A DNA stretch of 26,735 bases from positions 16,878 through 43,612 of IMG/VR virus record IMGVR_UViG_3300030107_002372, one strand, 5' to 3'. This document shows positions 1 through 6,340 of this stretch, in pieces (position 1 is the stretch's first letter; each line of letters starts with the position of its first letter). The position numbers were made by a program, and so were the translations under genes. The notes beneath the pieces were generated by a model. That model searched no databases. It was given only the letters and a program-made list of their open reading frames with translations, and was not told the origin of the DNA. The stretch is from a virus.

Positions 1-1764
1 GTAATTATTGACAATAGTGCCGCTGGAGATTCAACAGATGAACTTGTTGGGTTTAGATTTAGACATAATGGTGGAACAGCGGCAAAGATACAAGTTGGAA
101 GAGAGGAAAATTTCGCTAATGCGGCGGCAAGGTCTGGTTTTATAAGTTTTAAAACATCCAAAGATGATACTGAGGCTGAAAAAATGAGAATTACTGCTGA
201 TGGTAATATTGAAGTAACTTCTGGTGCTCTACAGATAAAGACTGCTGGTCAAGAGCTTCAATGGGTAAATGGAGCAACTAAACTTACTGGTGCAGATTCA
301 TATTTAGAATTTAATGTTAATTCTGCAAGAAGATTTAAACTTGATGGCAACTCTGTTATCTCATTATCTAATAATGATGATGGAACTTCAAATACAATAT
401 TGGGAAAAAATGCTGGTGATTCAGATGGTGCAGGTGATAACAATGTATTTGTAGGTGAATTAGCTGGTGGCACAGGAACTCAAACTGATGCGGCAGATAA
501 TAATGTTGGCGTTGGTTATAGTGCTTTAACTGATTTAACTACTGGTGCAGACAATACATCTATCGGTCAATCAAGCCTAGCTGAACTAACAACAGGAAGT
601 TACAATACTTCGGTTGGAAGATTATCCACTCCTGCTTTAACGACTGGTAGTCATAATGTGGTTATTGGAAGGGCAAATTTATATGAAGCGGCTGATGACG
701 AATCAAATAATATTGTCATTGGAAATAGTGCAATGGGTTCAGCCAAACAAAATGGAACAGCAAGTGCAACTAATAGGGAAGTAAAACAAAATATAGCTAT
801 CGGTACAGATGCTTTAACAGGAGGCACTTTAACAGGTACTAATCATCTCGAAGGCAATGTGGCAATTGGGCATTTAGCAATGGATGCTACTGGGGCAAAT
901 AATCAAATAGGTACAGTTGCTATTGGTACATCTGCATTATCAGATTTAACAAGTGGTTCTGGTAATACTGCAATTGGCTACAAGGCGGCTGATTCTGTCA
1001 CGACTGGAAGCAATAACACAGCTTTAGGATATGAAGCCTTAATTGATAATTTGGTGGGAAGTGGAAATACTGCGATTGGTCGTCAAGCATTATATGACTT
1101 TGTAGCAGATTCTGCTGGACACGGATGGAACACAGCAGTGGGTGAGGGTGCTGGATATGATGTTTCAACTGGCACATCCAACACAATAATCGGGGCTTCG
1201 GCGGCAAATGCTGGTAGTAATGATTTAACCACTGGAGATGCTAATACATTAGTTGGGTCAGAAACTTCAACAAGTGCATCTGGCGCCTTGAATCAAAATG
1301 TTTTCGGCTATGGTGTCGTTGCAAGTGGTAATGGAACTTTTACATTTGGACATGGTGGAACAGATACTACTTGTACTAACGGAGCAACTACTTGGAGCAA
1401 TCCTTCAGATGAGCGAATCAAAAAAGACATTAATGATAGTTCATTAGGACTTTCTTTCATTAATGATTTAAAACCCAGAACTTTTAAATACAAAACAAAA
1501 GGCGAACTACCATCAAATCATACTGAATACATAAAAGATAGTACAGATTTATATAGAGAAGATAAAACATATCATGGTTTCATCGCTCAAGAAGTAAAAG
1601 AAGCTATTGATAATGCTGGGGATAAGGTCAAAGATGGTTTTGAAGGATGGGCCACAAATGCAACAAATGATTTTCAAAGGGTTGGGGAAACTGCATTTAT
1701 TGGTGCATTAATTAAATCTGTTCAAGAATTATCTGCAAGGGTGGAAGAATTAGAAAAGAAATAA
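1..1764 (+). CDS. Tail fibre / tail spike, 5'-truncated, with C-terminal Peptidase_S74 chaperone
   Basis: The frame is open from the first base, so the gene starts before the window; the ATG at 184 is internal, inside a phrase (EKMRITADGNIEV) typical of phage tail fibres. Numbering from that Met, residues about 70-375 are degenerate repeats of the form T-G-x-N-T-x-I-G-x-x-A-L, like the head repeats of trimeric adhesins. The C-terminal 119 residues match the Peptidase_S74 intramolecular chaperone: S408-D-E-R-I-K413 gives the Ser-Lys dyad with the usual five-residue spacing, followed by LKPRTFKYK and GFIAQEV. In this family the domain trimerises, helps the fibre fold, then cuts itself off before the Ser. 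The product should be a trimeric host-recognition fibre at the tail. A coiled-coil tail (VQELSARVEELEKK) ends the protein, as usual for S74 domains. The next gene follows after 22 nt. Confidence 0.88.
   Translation, partial: VIIDNSAAGDSTDELVGFRFRHNGGTAAKIQVGREENFANAAARSGFISFKTSKDDTEAEKMRITADGNIEVTSGALQIKTAGQELQWVNGATKLTGADSYLEFNVNSARRFKLDGNSVISLSNNDDGTSNTILGKNAGDSDGAGDNNVFVGELAGGTGTQTDAADNNVGVGYSALTDLTTGADNTSIGQSSLAELTTGSYNTSVGRLSTPALTTGSHNVVIGRANLYEAADDESNNIVIGNSAMGSAKQNGTASATNREVKQNIAIGTDALTGGTLTGTNHLEGNVAIGHLAMDATGANNQIGTVAIGTSALSDLTSGSGNTAIGYKAADSVTTGSNNTALGYEALIDNLVGSGNTAIGRQALYDFVADSAGHGWNTAVGEGAGYDVSTGTSNTIIGASAANAGSNDLTTGDANTLVGSETSTSASGALNQNVFGYGVVASGNGTFTFGHGGTDTTCTNGATTWSNPSDERIKKDINDSSLGLSFINDLKPRTFKYKTKGELPSNHTEYIKDSTDLYREDKTYHGFIAQEVKEAIDNAGDKVKDGFEGWATNATNDFQRVGETAFIGALIKSVQELSARVEELEKK
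391..1320 (+). repeat. Tandem degenerate protein repeats in the fibre shaft
   Basis: About 14 degenerate repeats, each with a core such as NTAIGYKAA, NTALGYEAL or NTAIGRQAL, separated by variable TTGS/TSGS linkers and spaced about 14-25 residues apart. The DNA has diverged and the repeat is visible mainly at protein level. This layout is typical of left-handed beta-roll shafts in trimeric fibres and adhesins. Confidence 0.7.
1402..1428 (+). other. Predicted autocleavage site of the S74 chaperone
   Basis: The Ser codon at 1405-1407 starts the motif S-D-E-R-I-K-K-D. By homology to endosialidase and neck-appendage chaperones, the bond just before this Ser is cut, with the Lys five residues on acting as partner. 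This is inferred from motif match only. Confidence 0.65.
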
Positions 1765-1786
1765 TTAACAAACAAAGGAGTTAAGA

Positions 1787-2035
1787 ATGGCTGAAAAAGA
1801 CAACGAACAAAAGCGAATCTTAAACATTGATAACAAAGAATACATTATTAATGACATGACAAATTATCAAAAGTCTATATTAAACGACATAGAGAACTAT
1901 CAAATGCAAATAGATAGATTAAACAGGTGGAAAGAAGGGCAAGTGTATGTTCTTAGTAGGTCTTTACAAGAGCAAGAGGCTGATGTTATTAAGGATGACC
2001 ATTCTCCACATGACCCCGGAGATGAGAACGATTAA
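1787..2035 (+). CDS. DUF6447-like small phage protein
   Basis: 82-aa acidic protein preceded by a good AAAGGAG ribosome site. The N-terminal phrase ILNIDNKEYIINDM, followed by a helical stretch with periodic Leu/Ile (about residues 25-60), resembles the DUF6447 family found beside tail-fibre genes in marine phages; that match is from memory. Its function is unknown. The acidic C-terminus (DPGDEND) is probably disordered. The stop codon directly abuts the ATG of the next gene, so the two are probably cotranslated. Confidence 0.6.
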   Translation: MAEKDNEQKRILNIDNKEYIINDMTNYQKSILNDIENYQMQIDRLNRWKEGQVYVLSRSLQEQEADVIKDDHSPHDPGDEND

Positions 2036-2329
2036 ATGATTATTCGTAGATGCGCTCAAGACCATGATGTTGTTCTTCATAAGAATACTAAACCAAATAT
2101 GATAAAAAAGATAAAGTTGGCAAATGGTTCATTTGGTACGCTTACTTATCCATCAAGCGCAAAGGATTATTTTCTTCGTGTTGATGGTGAGATTGTTAGG
2201 CGAAGCGACAGTTTTAAAACATGCGAAGAAGAATTTGTAAAAGAGTGCGCTAAAAAACATTCTGATGGTCATGGACGTATCGATTATTTAAAACATAAAC
2301 TGGTAAATAATAAGGTGGTGGAAAGATGA
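2036..2329 (+). CDS. Hypothetical protein, small and basic
   Basis: 97-aa protein not recognised. It starts immediately after the upstream stop codon; a second Met at residue 22 (MIKKIKLANGS) is a possible later start. The middle looks beta-rich (GTLTYPSSAKDYFLRVDGE) and the C-terminal half is charged and helical. The end overlaps the next gene by four bases (ATGA), which supports it being a real member of the operon. There is no signal peptide, membrane helix or metal motif. Confidence 0.55.
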   Translation: MIIRRCAQDHDVVLHKNTKPNMIKKIKLANGSFGTLTYPSSAKDYFLRVDGEIVRRSDSFKTCEEEFVKECAKKHSDGHGRIDYLKHKLVNNKVVER

Positions 2330-2619
2330 AAAGCCCTTTAACAGGTTTAGTATCATGGCAATTAGAAACAGGTCAGTTAGACCATTGGACTTCCTATCAT
2401 TTAGCGGCTGGTGCATTTTTATGCAAAGTATTTCAATGGTTGAATTGGAGTGATTTCTGGTGCGTCATGGGAGTGTTTATTATAGGTGTTCTATGGGAAA
2501 TCTATGAATGGATAGTAGAGGGAGATGAAGAAACTTACGGCTCAAAAGAAAAATGGGCATACAACACATTTGCTGATATAGTTGTCGAAACAGCTATTGC
2601 ATGGTGGATGGTACTTTAA
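2326..2619 (+). CDS. Small polytopic membrane protein
   Basis: 97-aa protein with about three hydrophobic segments: residues 25-40 (LAAGAFLCKVFQW), 45-62 (FWCVMGVFIIGVLWEI) and 80-97 (FADIVVETAIAWWMVL). The pattern H-x-x-A-G near the first helix, W-E-I-Y-E-W after the second and N-T-F-A-D before the third resembles VanZ-like and YfiM-like small membrane proteins seen in phages. It may belong to the membrane/lysis functions encoded just downstream, but no activity can be assigned. It starts inside the previous gene's stop (ATGA). Confidence 0.6.
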   Translation: MKSPLTGLVSWQLETGQLDHWTSYHLAAGAFLCKVFQWLNWSDFWCVMGVFIIGVLWEIYEWIVEGDEETYGSKEKWAYNTFADIVVETAIAWWMVL

Positions 2620-2630
2620 GGAGTTAAACA

Positions 2631-2948
2631 ATGTCAAATTATATACATAAATATACAGCACAAGAAGCATCTAACTTGCTTCTGGGGCAAAATGGATTTG
2701 ATGTCATTGCAGAGCATGATACAAATACCTCTTCTCCAGATACGGGTTCATGGGTAGCTATACAGGCGCTTGGTAAAGGTGGTGGAGATGCGGCTGTTGA
2801 GTATCTGAAACTCAAAGTTACTGCCAATGTTGGCGATAGCATATCGAGTTGGTTTTATATGATTCCCGGTGAAATTCTATATGGAAACTTTAGTGGAATT
2901 ATAAATCATACAGACTCTACAGCGACATGCATAGCCTACAGAGGATAA
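2631..2948 (+). CDS. Probable virion decoration or small structural protein
   Basis: 105-aa protein with an AAGGAG site seven bases before the ATG. It has no membrane helix and looks beta-rich. The run NGFDVIAEHDTN, GSWVAIQALG, GDSISSWFYMIPGEILYGNFSGI and the ending CIAYRG resembles small phage structural proteins that carry a central G-D and a C-terminal I-A-Y-R-G. Its place among tail and fibre genes agrees with a virion role. The assignment is by general resemblance only. Confidence 0.45.
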   Translation: MSNYIHKYTAQEASNLLLGQNGFDVIAEHDTNTSSPDTGSWVAIQALGKGGGDAAVEYLKLKVTANVGDSISSWFYMIPGEILYGNFSGIINHTDSTATCIAYRG

Positions 2949-2971
2949 GAAGGACAAAGAGATTAGAAAGA

Positions 2972-3430
2972 ATGGGTTTACAAAAGCCTAGTAATTCTTT
3001 TAGTCTGTCCAAGGTTAAAGACCTTATACAACTTGAGGTTGTAGACAATGTTAGTAACATGATTGACAAGCTATCTAGTAAAAAAGATAAGCGTGATGCT
3101 ACTTTAGATATTAAGTTAAAAAATATTGTAAAAGGCATTGAAGAGCAAGGTAAAAGAGTTGAGAATACAGATACTCGTCTTGACTCTATTGTTTCTAATA
3201 TTGAGGCTTTGAGTAAAAATAGTGTTGAATATGACAAGAATTTGAATAAGATTGTTCAGAGTTTAAACAATAAAGAATTAAGCAATAAAGAGTTTAGTAA
3301 AAAGTTTGAGGTGATTGATAGAAATATTGATATCATTTACAACAAGCTTTCAAAAATAGACACATCCATAAAAAAACCAAATGTTTTTATGAGATCTGTT
3401 AATTGGGTTAAGCGAAAATTGTGGAGGTAA
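2972..3430 (+). CDS. Coiled-coil protein with basic C-terminus
   Basis: 152 aa from this ATG. An upstream in-frame ATG at 2927 would overlap the preceding gene by 22 bases and has no ribosome site, so the later start is preferred, though its own site is also weak. Nearly the whole protein (about residues 15-135) is heptad-like helix rich in Lys, Asn and Ser with spaced Ile/Leu/Val. It ends in a basic aromatic stretch (SVNWVKRKLWR). No enzyme motif is seen. A structural or membrane-peripheral role is possible; the function is unknown. Confidence 0.5.
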   Translation: MGLQKPSNSFSLSKVKDLIQLEVVDNVSNMIDKLSSKKDKRDATLDIKLKNIVKGIEEQGKRVENTDTRLDSIVSNIEALSKNSVEYDKNLNKIVQSLNNKELSNKEFSKKFEVIDRNIDIIYNKLSKIDTSIKKPNVFMRSVNWVKRKLWR

Positions 3431-3431
3431 T

Positions 3432-3536
3432 ATGAACTATGTAATTAAAAAATTAAAAAATGGAGACTTTAAAGTTGTTCGTAAAAAAACTAGCACTTCC
3501 TATGACATTCCTGTTGTGTATAGCTATAAGCCTTAG
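3432..3536 (+). CDS. 34-aa basic peptide with strong ribosome site
   Basis: Encodes MNYVIKKLKNGDFKVVRKK and a short tail ending in SYKP. It has one of the best ribosome sites of the region (GGAGG, five bases before ATG) and lies directly after the stop of the previous gene. It overlaps the start of the following lipoprotein-like gene in another frame. The phrase VIKKLKNGDFKVV reads like a short beta-hairpin. It could be a real small protein, or a leader whose translation delivers ribosomes to the overlapping gene. Confidence 0.45.
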   Translation: MNYVIKKLKNGDFKVVRKKTSTSYDIPVVYSYKP

Positions 3537-3717
3537 TTGTTCTTCTGGATGGTCTGTTGCGAGTTACGAGCTCACTCCTTTAGACACATCAAGGAATACT
3601 ATTTTTATTGAAATAATGGCACAAGATTCTGTAGAGCATTGGTATTTACAAAGTATCTATAATGGTAGTAATTGGTGCTATTTACATTCAAACTGGGAAG
3701 AAGTAAGGGTTCGATGA
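3460..3717 (+). CDS. Putative small lipoprotein / exported protein
   Basis: 85 aa with a signal-like N-terminus: basic residues (KLFVKK), a hydrophobic core (ALPMTFLLCIAISL) and Cys27 followed by S-S-G, compatible with lipidation although the -3 position (Ser) is not ideal. There is no ribosome site at this ATG; an internal ATG at 3502 would shorten the signal. The remaining 58 residues are mature domain with aromatic residues near the end. It overlaps the next gene, which encodes a membrane-anchored coiled coil, by four bases. A lipoprotein next to a one-helix coiled-coil protein is the arrangement of o-spanin and i-spanin pairs, but the Pro-rich region usual in o-spanins is absent. Confidence 0.4.
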   Translation: METLKLFVKKLALPMTFLLCIAISLSCSSGWSVASYELTPLDTSRNTIFIEIMAQDSVEHWYLQSIYNGSNWCYLHSNWEEVRVR

Positions 3718-4037
3718 GTGACAATGCTAAAACATACAGAAGCTATGGGGCTACTATGCTCGATGATAACCTTAATGTGGGTATTAATATCAAATTCATG
3801 GTACGCTTACTTGTGCTGTGCGTTTTGTTGGGCTGGTATGCTATGCATCTTTTGGATAGACTGGAATCGGTTGAGGAAAGGTTATTGGAGGCTAGTGGGC
3901 AGATCAGGACTATACTTGATCAGCAAATGGCACAACAGCAAGAGAAACAAGCAGAGCTAGAGGAGCAGATAAAATTTTATGAAAAAGAATTTAATATCAA
4001 TCCTTTTAGTTGGGGTAAAAAAAGGAAAATGAAATGA
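3714..4037 (+). CDS. Single-TM coiled-coil protein, possible i-spanin-like
   Basis: 107 aa starting at the ATG that overlaps the previous stop (ATGA); an earlier in-frame start at 3672 would overlap that gene by 46 bases. A short polar N-terminus precedes one membrane helix (about residues 26-46, FMVRLLVLCVLLGWYAMHLL), then a long Glu/Gln-rich coiled coil (residues 48-90) and a basic tail. This topology fits an inner-membrane spanin subunit or a holin-associated factor. The family was not recognised. Confidence 0.5.
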   Translation: MSDNAKTYRSYGATMLDDNLNVGINIKFMVRLLVLCVLLGWYAMHLLDRLESVEERLLEASGQIRTILDQQMAQQQEKQAELEEQIKFYEKEFNINPFSWGKKRKMK

Positions 4038-4162
4038 GCGACCGGGAAGAAGCCTTTATTCGTGGTCAAGCTATATTAATGATTGCAAGAAACCAAGGAA
4101 GAAAAAATATTAGAAAAAGAGTATTAAGAAGATATCTAAGATGTATTAAGGGTTGTTTATGA
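4034..4162 (+). CDS. 42-aa highly basic protein
   Basis: Reads MSDREEAFIRGQAILMIARN then a strongly basic helix rich in Arg and Lys (RKNIRKRVLRRYLR) ending CIKGCL. It has an AAAGGAAAA ribosome site and overlaps both neighbours by four bases (ATGA at each end). That makes it very likely to be translated despite its size. The amphipathic basic helix could bind nucleic acid or the membrane surface. The function is unknown. Confidence 0.5.
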   Translation: MSDREEAFIRGQAILMIARNQGRKNIRKRVLRRYLRCIKGCL

Positions 4163-4476
4163 ATTTTATGGAAATATATGGCGAAGCTGGGATGATTGGC
4201 ATTGTGGGTGTTATGTTTGTTTATTTAGTAATATCTTTATCTAAAAAGTCAGAAGCACAGCAACAAGCATTAGAGAATTTAAAGGTAGAGAATAAAGGAC
4301 AAAGTGAAACGCTAGAAAATATGGAAGGCATGATAATAAAACTTATTACAAGATGGAACACTTCAGATGATAAATTAGATAGAAAATTTGATGCTATGAC
4401 AAAAGAAATTAATGATCTAGATAATCAAGTATCAGAACTAAAAGGTTCAATGAGTAGAATAAATGGCAGGCACTAA
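4159..4476 (+). CDS. Single-TM coiled-coil protein
   Basis: 105 aa. The ATG overlapping the previous stop (ATGA) is chosen over a TTG two codons earlier. Residues about 11-29 form one membrane helix (GMIGIVGVMFVYLVISL), followed by a basic-to-acidic coiled coil over the rest of the chain. It resembles small holin- or spanin-like accessory proteins, with probable N-out or N-in single-pass topology. The end overlaps the next gene by 14 bases. Confidence 0.5.
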   Translation: MNFMEIYGEAGMIGIVGVMFVYLVISLSKKSEAQQQALENLKVENKGQSETLENMEGMIIKLITRWNTSDDKLDRKFDAMTKEINDLDNQVSELKGSMSRINGRH

Positions 4477-4750
4477 ACCACTATCAGAATCAAGTAGCCT
4501 TAATATTTCACTTCCAATGCTTTTTCAAGCAATAGCATTAATTGGTGCTATGGTTTGGGGATATGGGGAACTTAATTCAAGAATATCTTTTTTAGAATAT
4601 CAGGTGAGTATTAATGAAGAACATATTGGTAGAATGGAGGAAGATGCTAAGGCCAATCAAAATGCTGAAATTCCTGCTGATATTAAACAAAATCAAAGAA
4701 TTGATTATTTAGAAAAAGAGCTAGATAGATTAAGAAGTGCAGGGAATTAA
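4463..4750 (+). CDS. Single-TM coiled-coil protein (MAGTKPLSE type)
   Basis: 95 aa beginning MAGTKPLSESSSLNISLPML, then one membrane helix (about residues 17-34, MLFQAIALIGAMVWGYGEL) and a coiled coil (SRISFLEYQVSINEEHIGRM, then LEKELDRLR). Proteins with this start and layout recur in marine phage genomes, as far as I recall, without known function. It starts inside the previous gene. A role in lysis or in anchoring the tail or injection machinery at the membrane is conceivable. Confidence 0.5.
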   Translation: MAGTKPLSESSSLNISLPMLFQAIALIGAMVWGYGELNSRISFLEYQVSINEEHIGRMEEDAKANQNAEIPADIKQNQRIDYLEKELDRLRSAGN

Positions 4751-4757
4751 ATTAGAT

Positions 4758-4913
4758 ATGAAGTTTGTTTTTAATATTATTAGCTTGCTAGGAGCAATAG
4801 CTTGGGGCTGGTATCAAATGGAATTAAGGGTTACTGCTATAGAAATGAAAATCGAACATAATGAAAAAATGGCTAAATTACGAGATGAGATAATGGAGTT
4901 AAAGGGTAAATAG
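4758..4913 (+). CDS. 51-aa single-TM protein
   Basis: N-terminal membrane helix (FVFNIISLLGAIAWGWYQM) followed by a short charged coiled coil (MKIEHNEKMAKLRDEIMELK). It has the same design as its neighbours on both sides, in reduced form: W-G-Y/W after the helix and a Glu/Lys-rich heptad stretch. Its stop codon directly abuts the next ATG. The similarity suggests that it and the preceding gene may be paralogues. Confidence 0.5.
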   Translation: MKFVFNIISLLGAIAWGWYQMELRVTAIEMKIEHNEKMAKLRDEIMELKGK

Positions 4914-5117
4914 ATGAAGCACAATAATATAGAAAAGTATAGATTTGATGTAAAAGAGCGTTTAATGAGAATAGAAACTATTTTAAACAGGGAATTGCCA
5001 GTCATCAAAGAAGAACTAAAAGTGGCCAATGGTCGCACAAGGGCTTTGGAGAATTGGAGGAATTATATCTTAGGGGGGATGGCATTACTCACAGCACTAT
5101 GGGGGATACGTGGATAA
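4914..5117 (+). CDS. 67-aa protein with C-terminal TM helix
   Basis: A helical, charged N-terminal part (about residues 1-48) is followed by a C-terminal membrane helix (NYILGGMALLTALWGIRG). The order of coiled coil and membrane helix is reversed relative to the three preceding small proteins. AAAGGG lies ten bases before the ATG. The stop overlaps the GTG start of the next gene by eight bases. The tail-anchored topology recalls haemolysin XhlA-type phage membrane proteins, which carry an N-terminal coiled coil and a C-terminal helix; this is resemblance only. Confidence 0.5.
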   Translation: MKHNNIEKYRFDVKERLMRIETILNRELPVIKEELKVANGRTRALENWRNYILGGMALLTALWGIRG

Positions 5118-5421
5118 TAACAACGTAAATGAATACCATATTCAAGACCAAAAACATCATATTAATACAGAATTGATCGGTATTATTAAATACAGGCAAG
5201 CAAAGAAGTGGCTGATCAGTATAGCTGTTGTTGCTTTATTTTCTGTAATACTTGCATTAATGATATACTTTATGAGTTCTGGTGTGGATGTAATGACAGG
5301 GTGGAAAGAAATACTACTTTTAATGTTAGGTGGCTTTGTTGGTTCTTTTGCCAAAGTAATAGATTTTTGGTTCAATAATGCAGAAGATGATGTTAAATTA
5401 CTGGAGCATGCAGATGATTAG
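5110..5421 (+). CDS. Small membrane protein, two TM helices, GTG start
   Basis: 103 aa. The only start in this frame near the upstream stop is GTG, behind a GGGGG run. There are two membrane helices (about residues 32-53, WLISIAVVALFSVILALMIYF, and 65-83, EILLLMLGGFVGSFAKVIDF) with polar ends. It lies immediately before the holin gene and could be a second holin or antiholin. The family was not recognised. Confidence 0.5.
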   Translation: MDNNNVNEYHIQDQKHHINTELIGIIKYRQAKKWLISIAVVALFSVILALMIYFMSSGVDVMTGWKEILLLMLGGFVGSFAKVIDFWFNNAEDDVKLLEHADD

Positions 5422-5430
5422 GAGGCAATC

Positions 5431-5856
5431 ATGGGCTTATTAAGTTCATTGGCAAAAGGTGCTGGTAGTCTATTAGGTGGAGATACCTTAAAAGATGTAG
5501 GGAATATCATTGATAATTTACATACATCTGGCGAAGAAAAGGCTAAAGCAAAACAAGCATTAGAGGAAGTTCTTATCAAAGCAGAACAGTCAGCCCAAGC
5601 TGAAGTATCTGCTAGGTGGGAAGCTGATATGAAGCATGGTAGCACTCTTAGTAAAAATATTAGACCATTAACATTGATATTTCTCACTGCTATATTTACT
5701 GTATTAAGTATATTTGATGGAAATTTAGAAATAGGCGGCAAAGCTTTTACCATTGGAGAAGCTTATGTTCCTGTATATCAAACACTATTAATGACTGTTT
5801 ACGCCGCTTACTTTGCTGGCAGATCTATAGAAAAAGTTAAGGAGGTAGCTAGGTAA
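5431..5856 (+). CDS. Holin, GTA_holin_3TM family-like
   Basis: 141-aa protein with an AGGAGG site. An amphipathic Gly/Ala-rich start (LLSSLAKGAGSLLGG) and a charged helical part lead to the signature K-N-I-R-P-L-T-L-I-F-L-T with a hydrophobic helix (residues about 78-95). The helix VYQTLLMTVYAAYFAGRS follows, and then I-E-K. This pattern is characteristic of the three-helix holins first described in gene transfer agents (PF11351), which permeabilise the inner membrane to trigger lysis. It ends the membrane-protein cassette and overlaps the next gene by one base (TAATG). No endolysin lies next to it. Confidence 0.75.
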   Translation: MGLLSSLAKGAGSLLGGDTLKDVGNIIDNLHTSGEEKAKAKQALEEVLIKAEQSAQAEVSARWEADMKHGSTLSKNIRPLTLIFLTAIFTVLSIFDGNLEIGGKAFTIGEAYVPVYQTLLMTVYAAYFAGRSIEKVKEVAR

Positions 5857-6338
5857 TGCCCAAACAACAATATACCATACGCAGTTTTGCAGGAGGAATC
5901 AATACTGTTCAAGACCCTCGTGATATTGCCGAGAGTGAAGTTAGTAGGATTGATAATATGTCAATAGATGCACAGGGTAAGATAAAATCCGCTGGTGTGT
6001 TTAATACCCACGATGTTAATCCTTCAAATCCGGGCGGGTCTGCTCTTACAAAGTACATTTCTACCTGTACTGCTAGTTTAGACAACAGGTCAAATAGTAG
6101 CCCCGGCACGGCCACCGGAAGGTCAAATAAGGGCGGAGGATTTAATTTGTTTTATTTTGAGTGTGACCACAGTAGAAAAAATGAATTTAATGATGACAAT
6201 ACTGCAACATTTACTGTTGGCACAACAGACGATAGTAGAAATGTTTGGTTTGTCAATCCTCAAAATTCTAATGTAACAAGTAATGCGGCTACTCCAGCGG
6301 GCGATGCTCCTGCCAGTGGCTCTTCCAGTAGTTTGTAA
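5856..6338 (+). CDS. Tail-nozzle-like protein, N-terminal part
   Basis: 160 aa. The N-terminus (FAGGINTVQDPRDIAESEVSRIDN, then D-A-Q-G-K-I-K-S-A-G) matches the opening of T7 gp12-like tail proteins, where a G-G-I motif is followed by an Asn-rich turn and a G-x-I-x-x-R/A strand. Residues about 94-118 (GGFNLFYFECDH) correspond to the next conserved strand of that fold. The protein then becomes Ser/Ala/Gly-rich and stops (PASGSSSSL), while the rest of the expected protein continues in the next gene in another frame. This is read here as the first half of a split tail protein; a sequencing indel is an alternative. Confidence 0.55.
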   Translation: MPKQQYTIRSFAGGINTVQDPRDIAESEVSRIDNMSIDAQGKIKSAGVFNTHDVNPSNPGGSALTKYISTCTASLDNRSNSSPGTATGRSNKGGGFNLFYFECDHSRKNEFNDDNTATFTVGTTDDSRNVWFVNPQNSNVTSNAATPAGDAPASGSSSSL

Positions 6339-6340
6339 TT

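Noticed and set aside
258-1493. Several minus-strand frames across the fibre gene.
   Set aside because: They are antisense shadows of the repeat-rich fibre coding sequence, Ser/Pro/Leu-rich, with no ribosome sites.
2927-2971. Longer start for the coiled-coil protein.
   Set aside because: There is no ribosome site and a 22-base overlap with a complete structural gene; the extra Arg-rich residues look like read-through of the neighbour.
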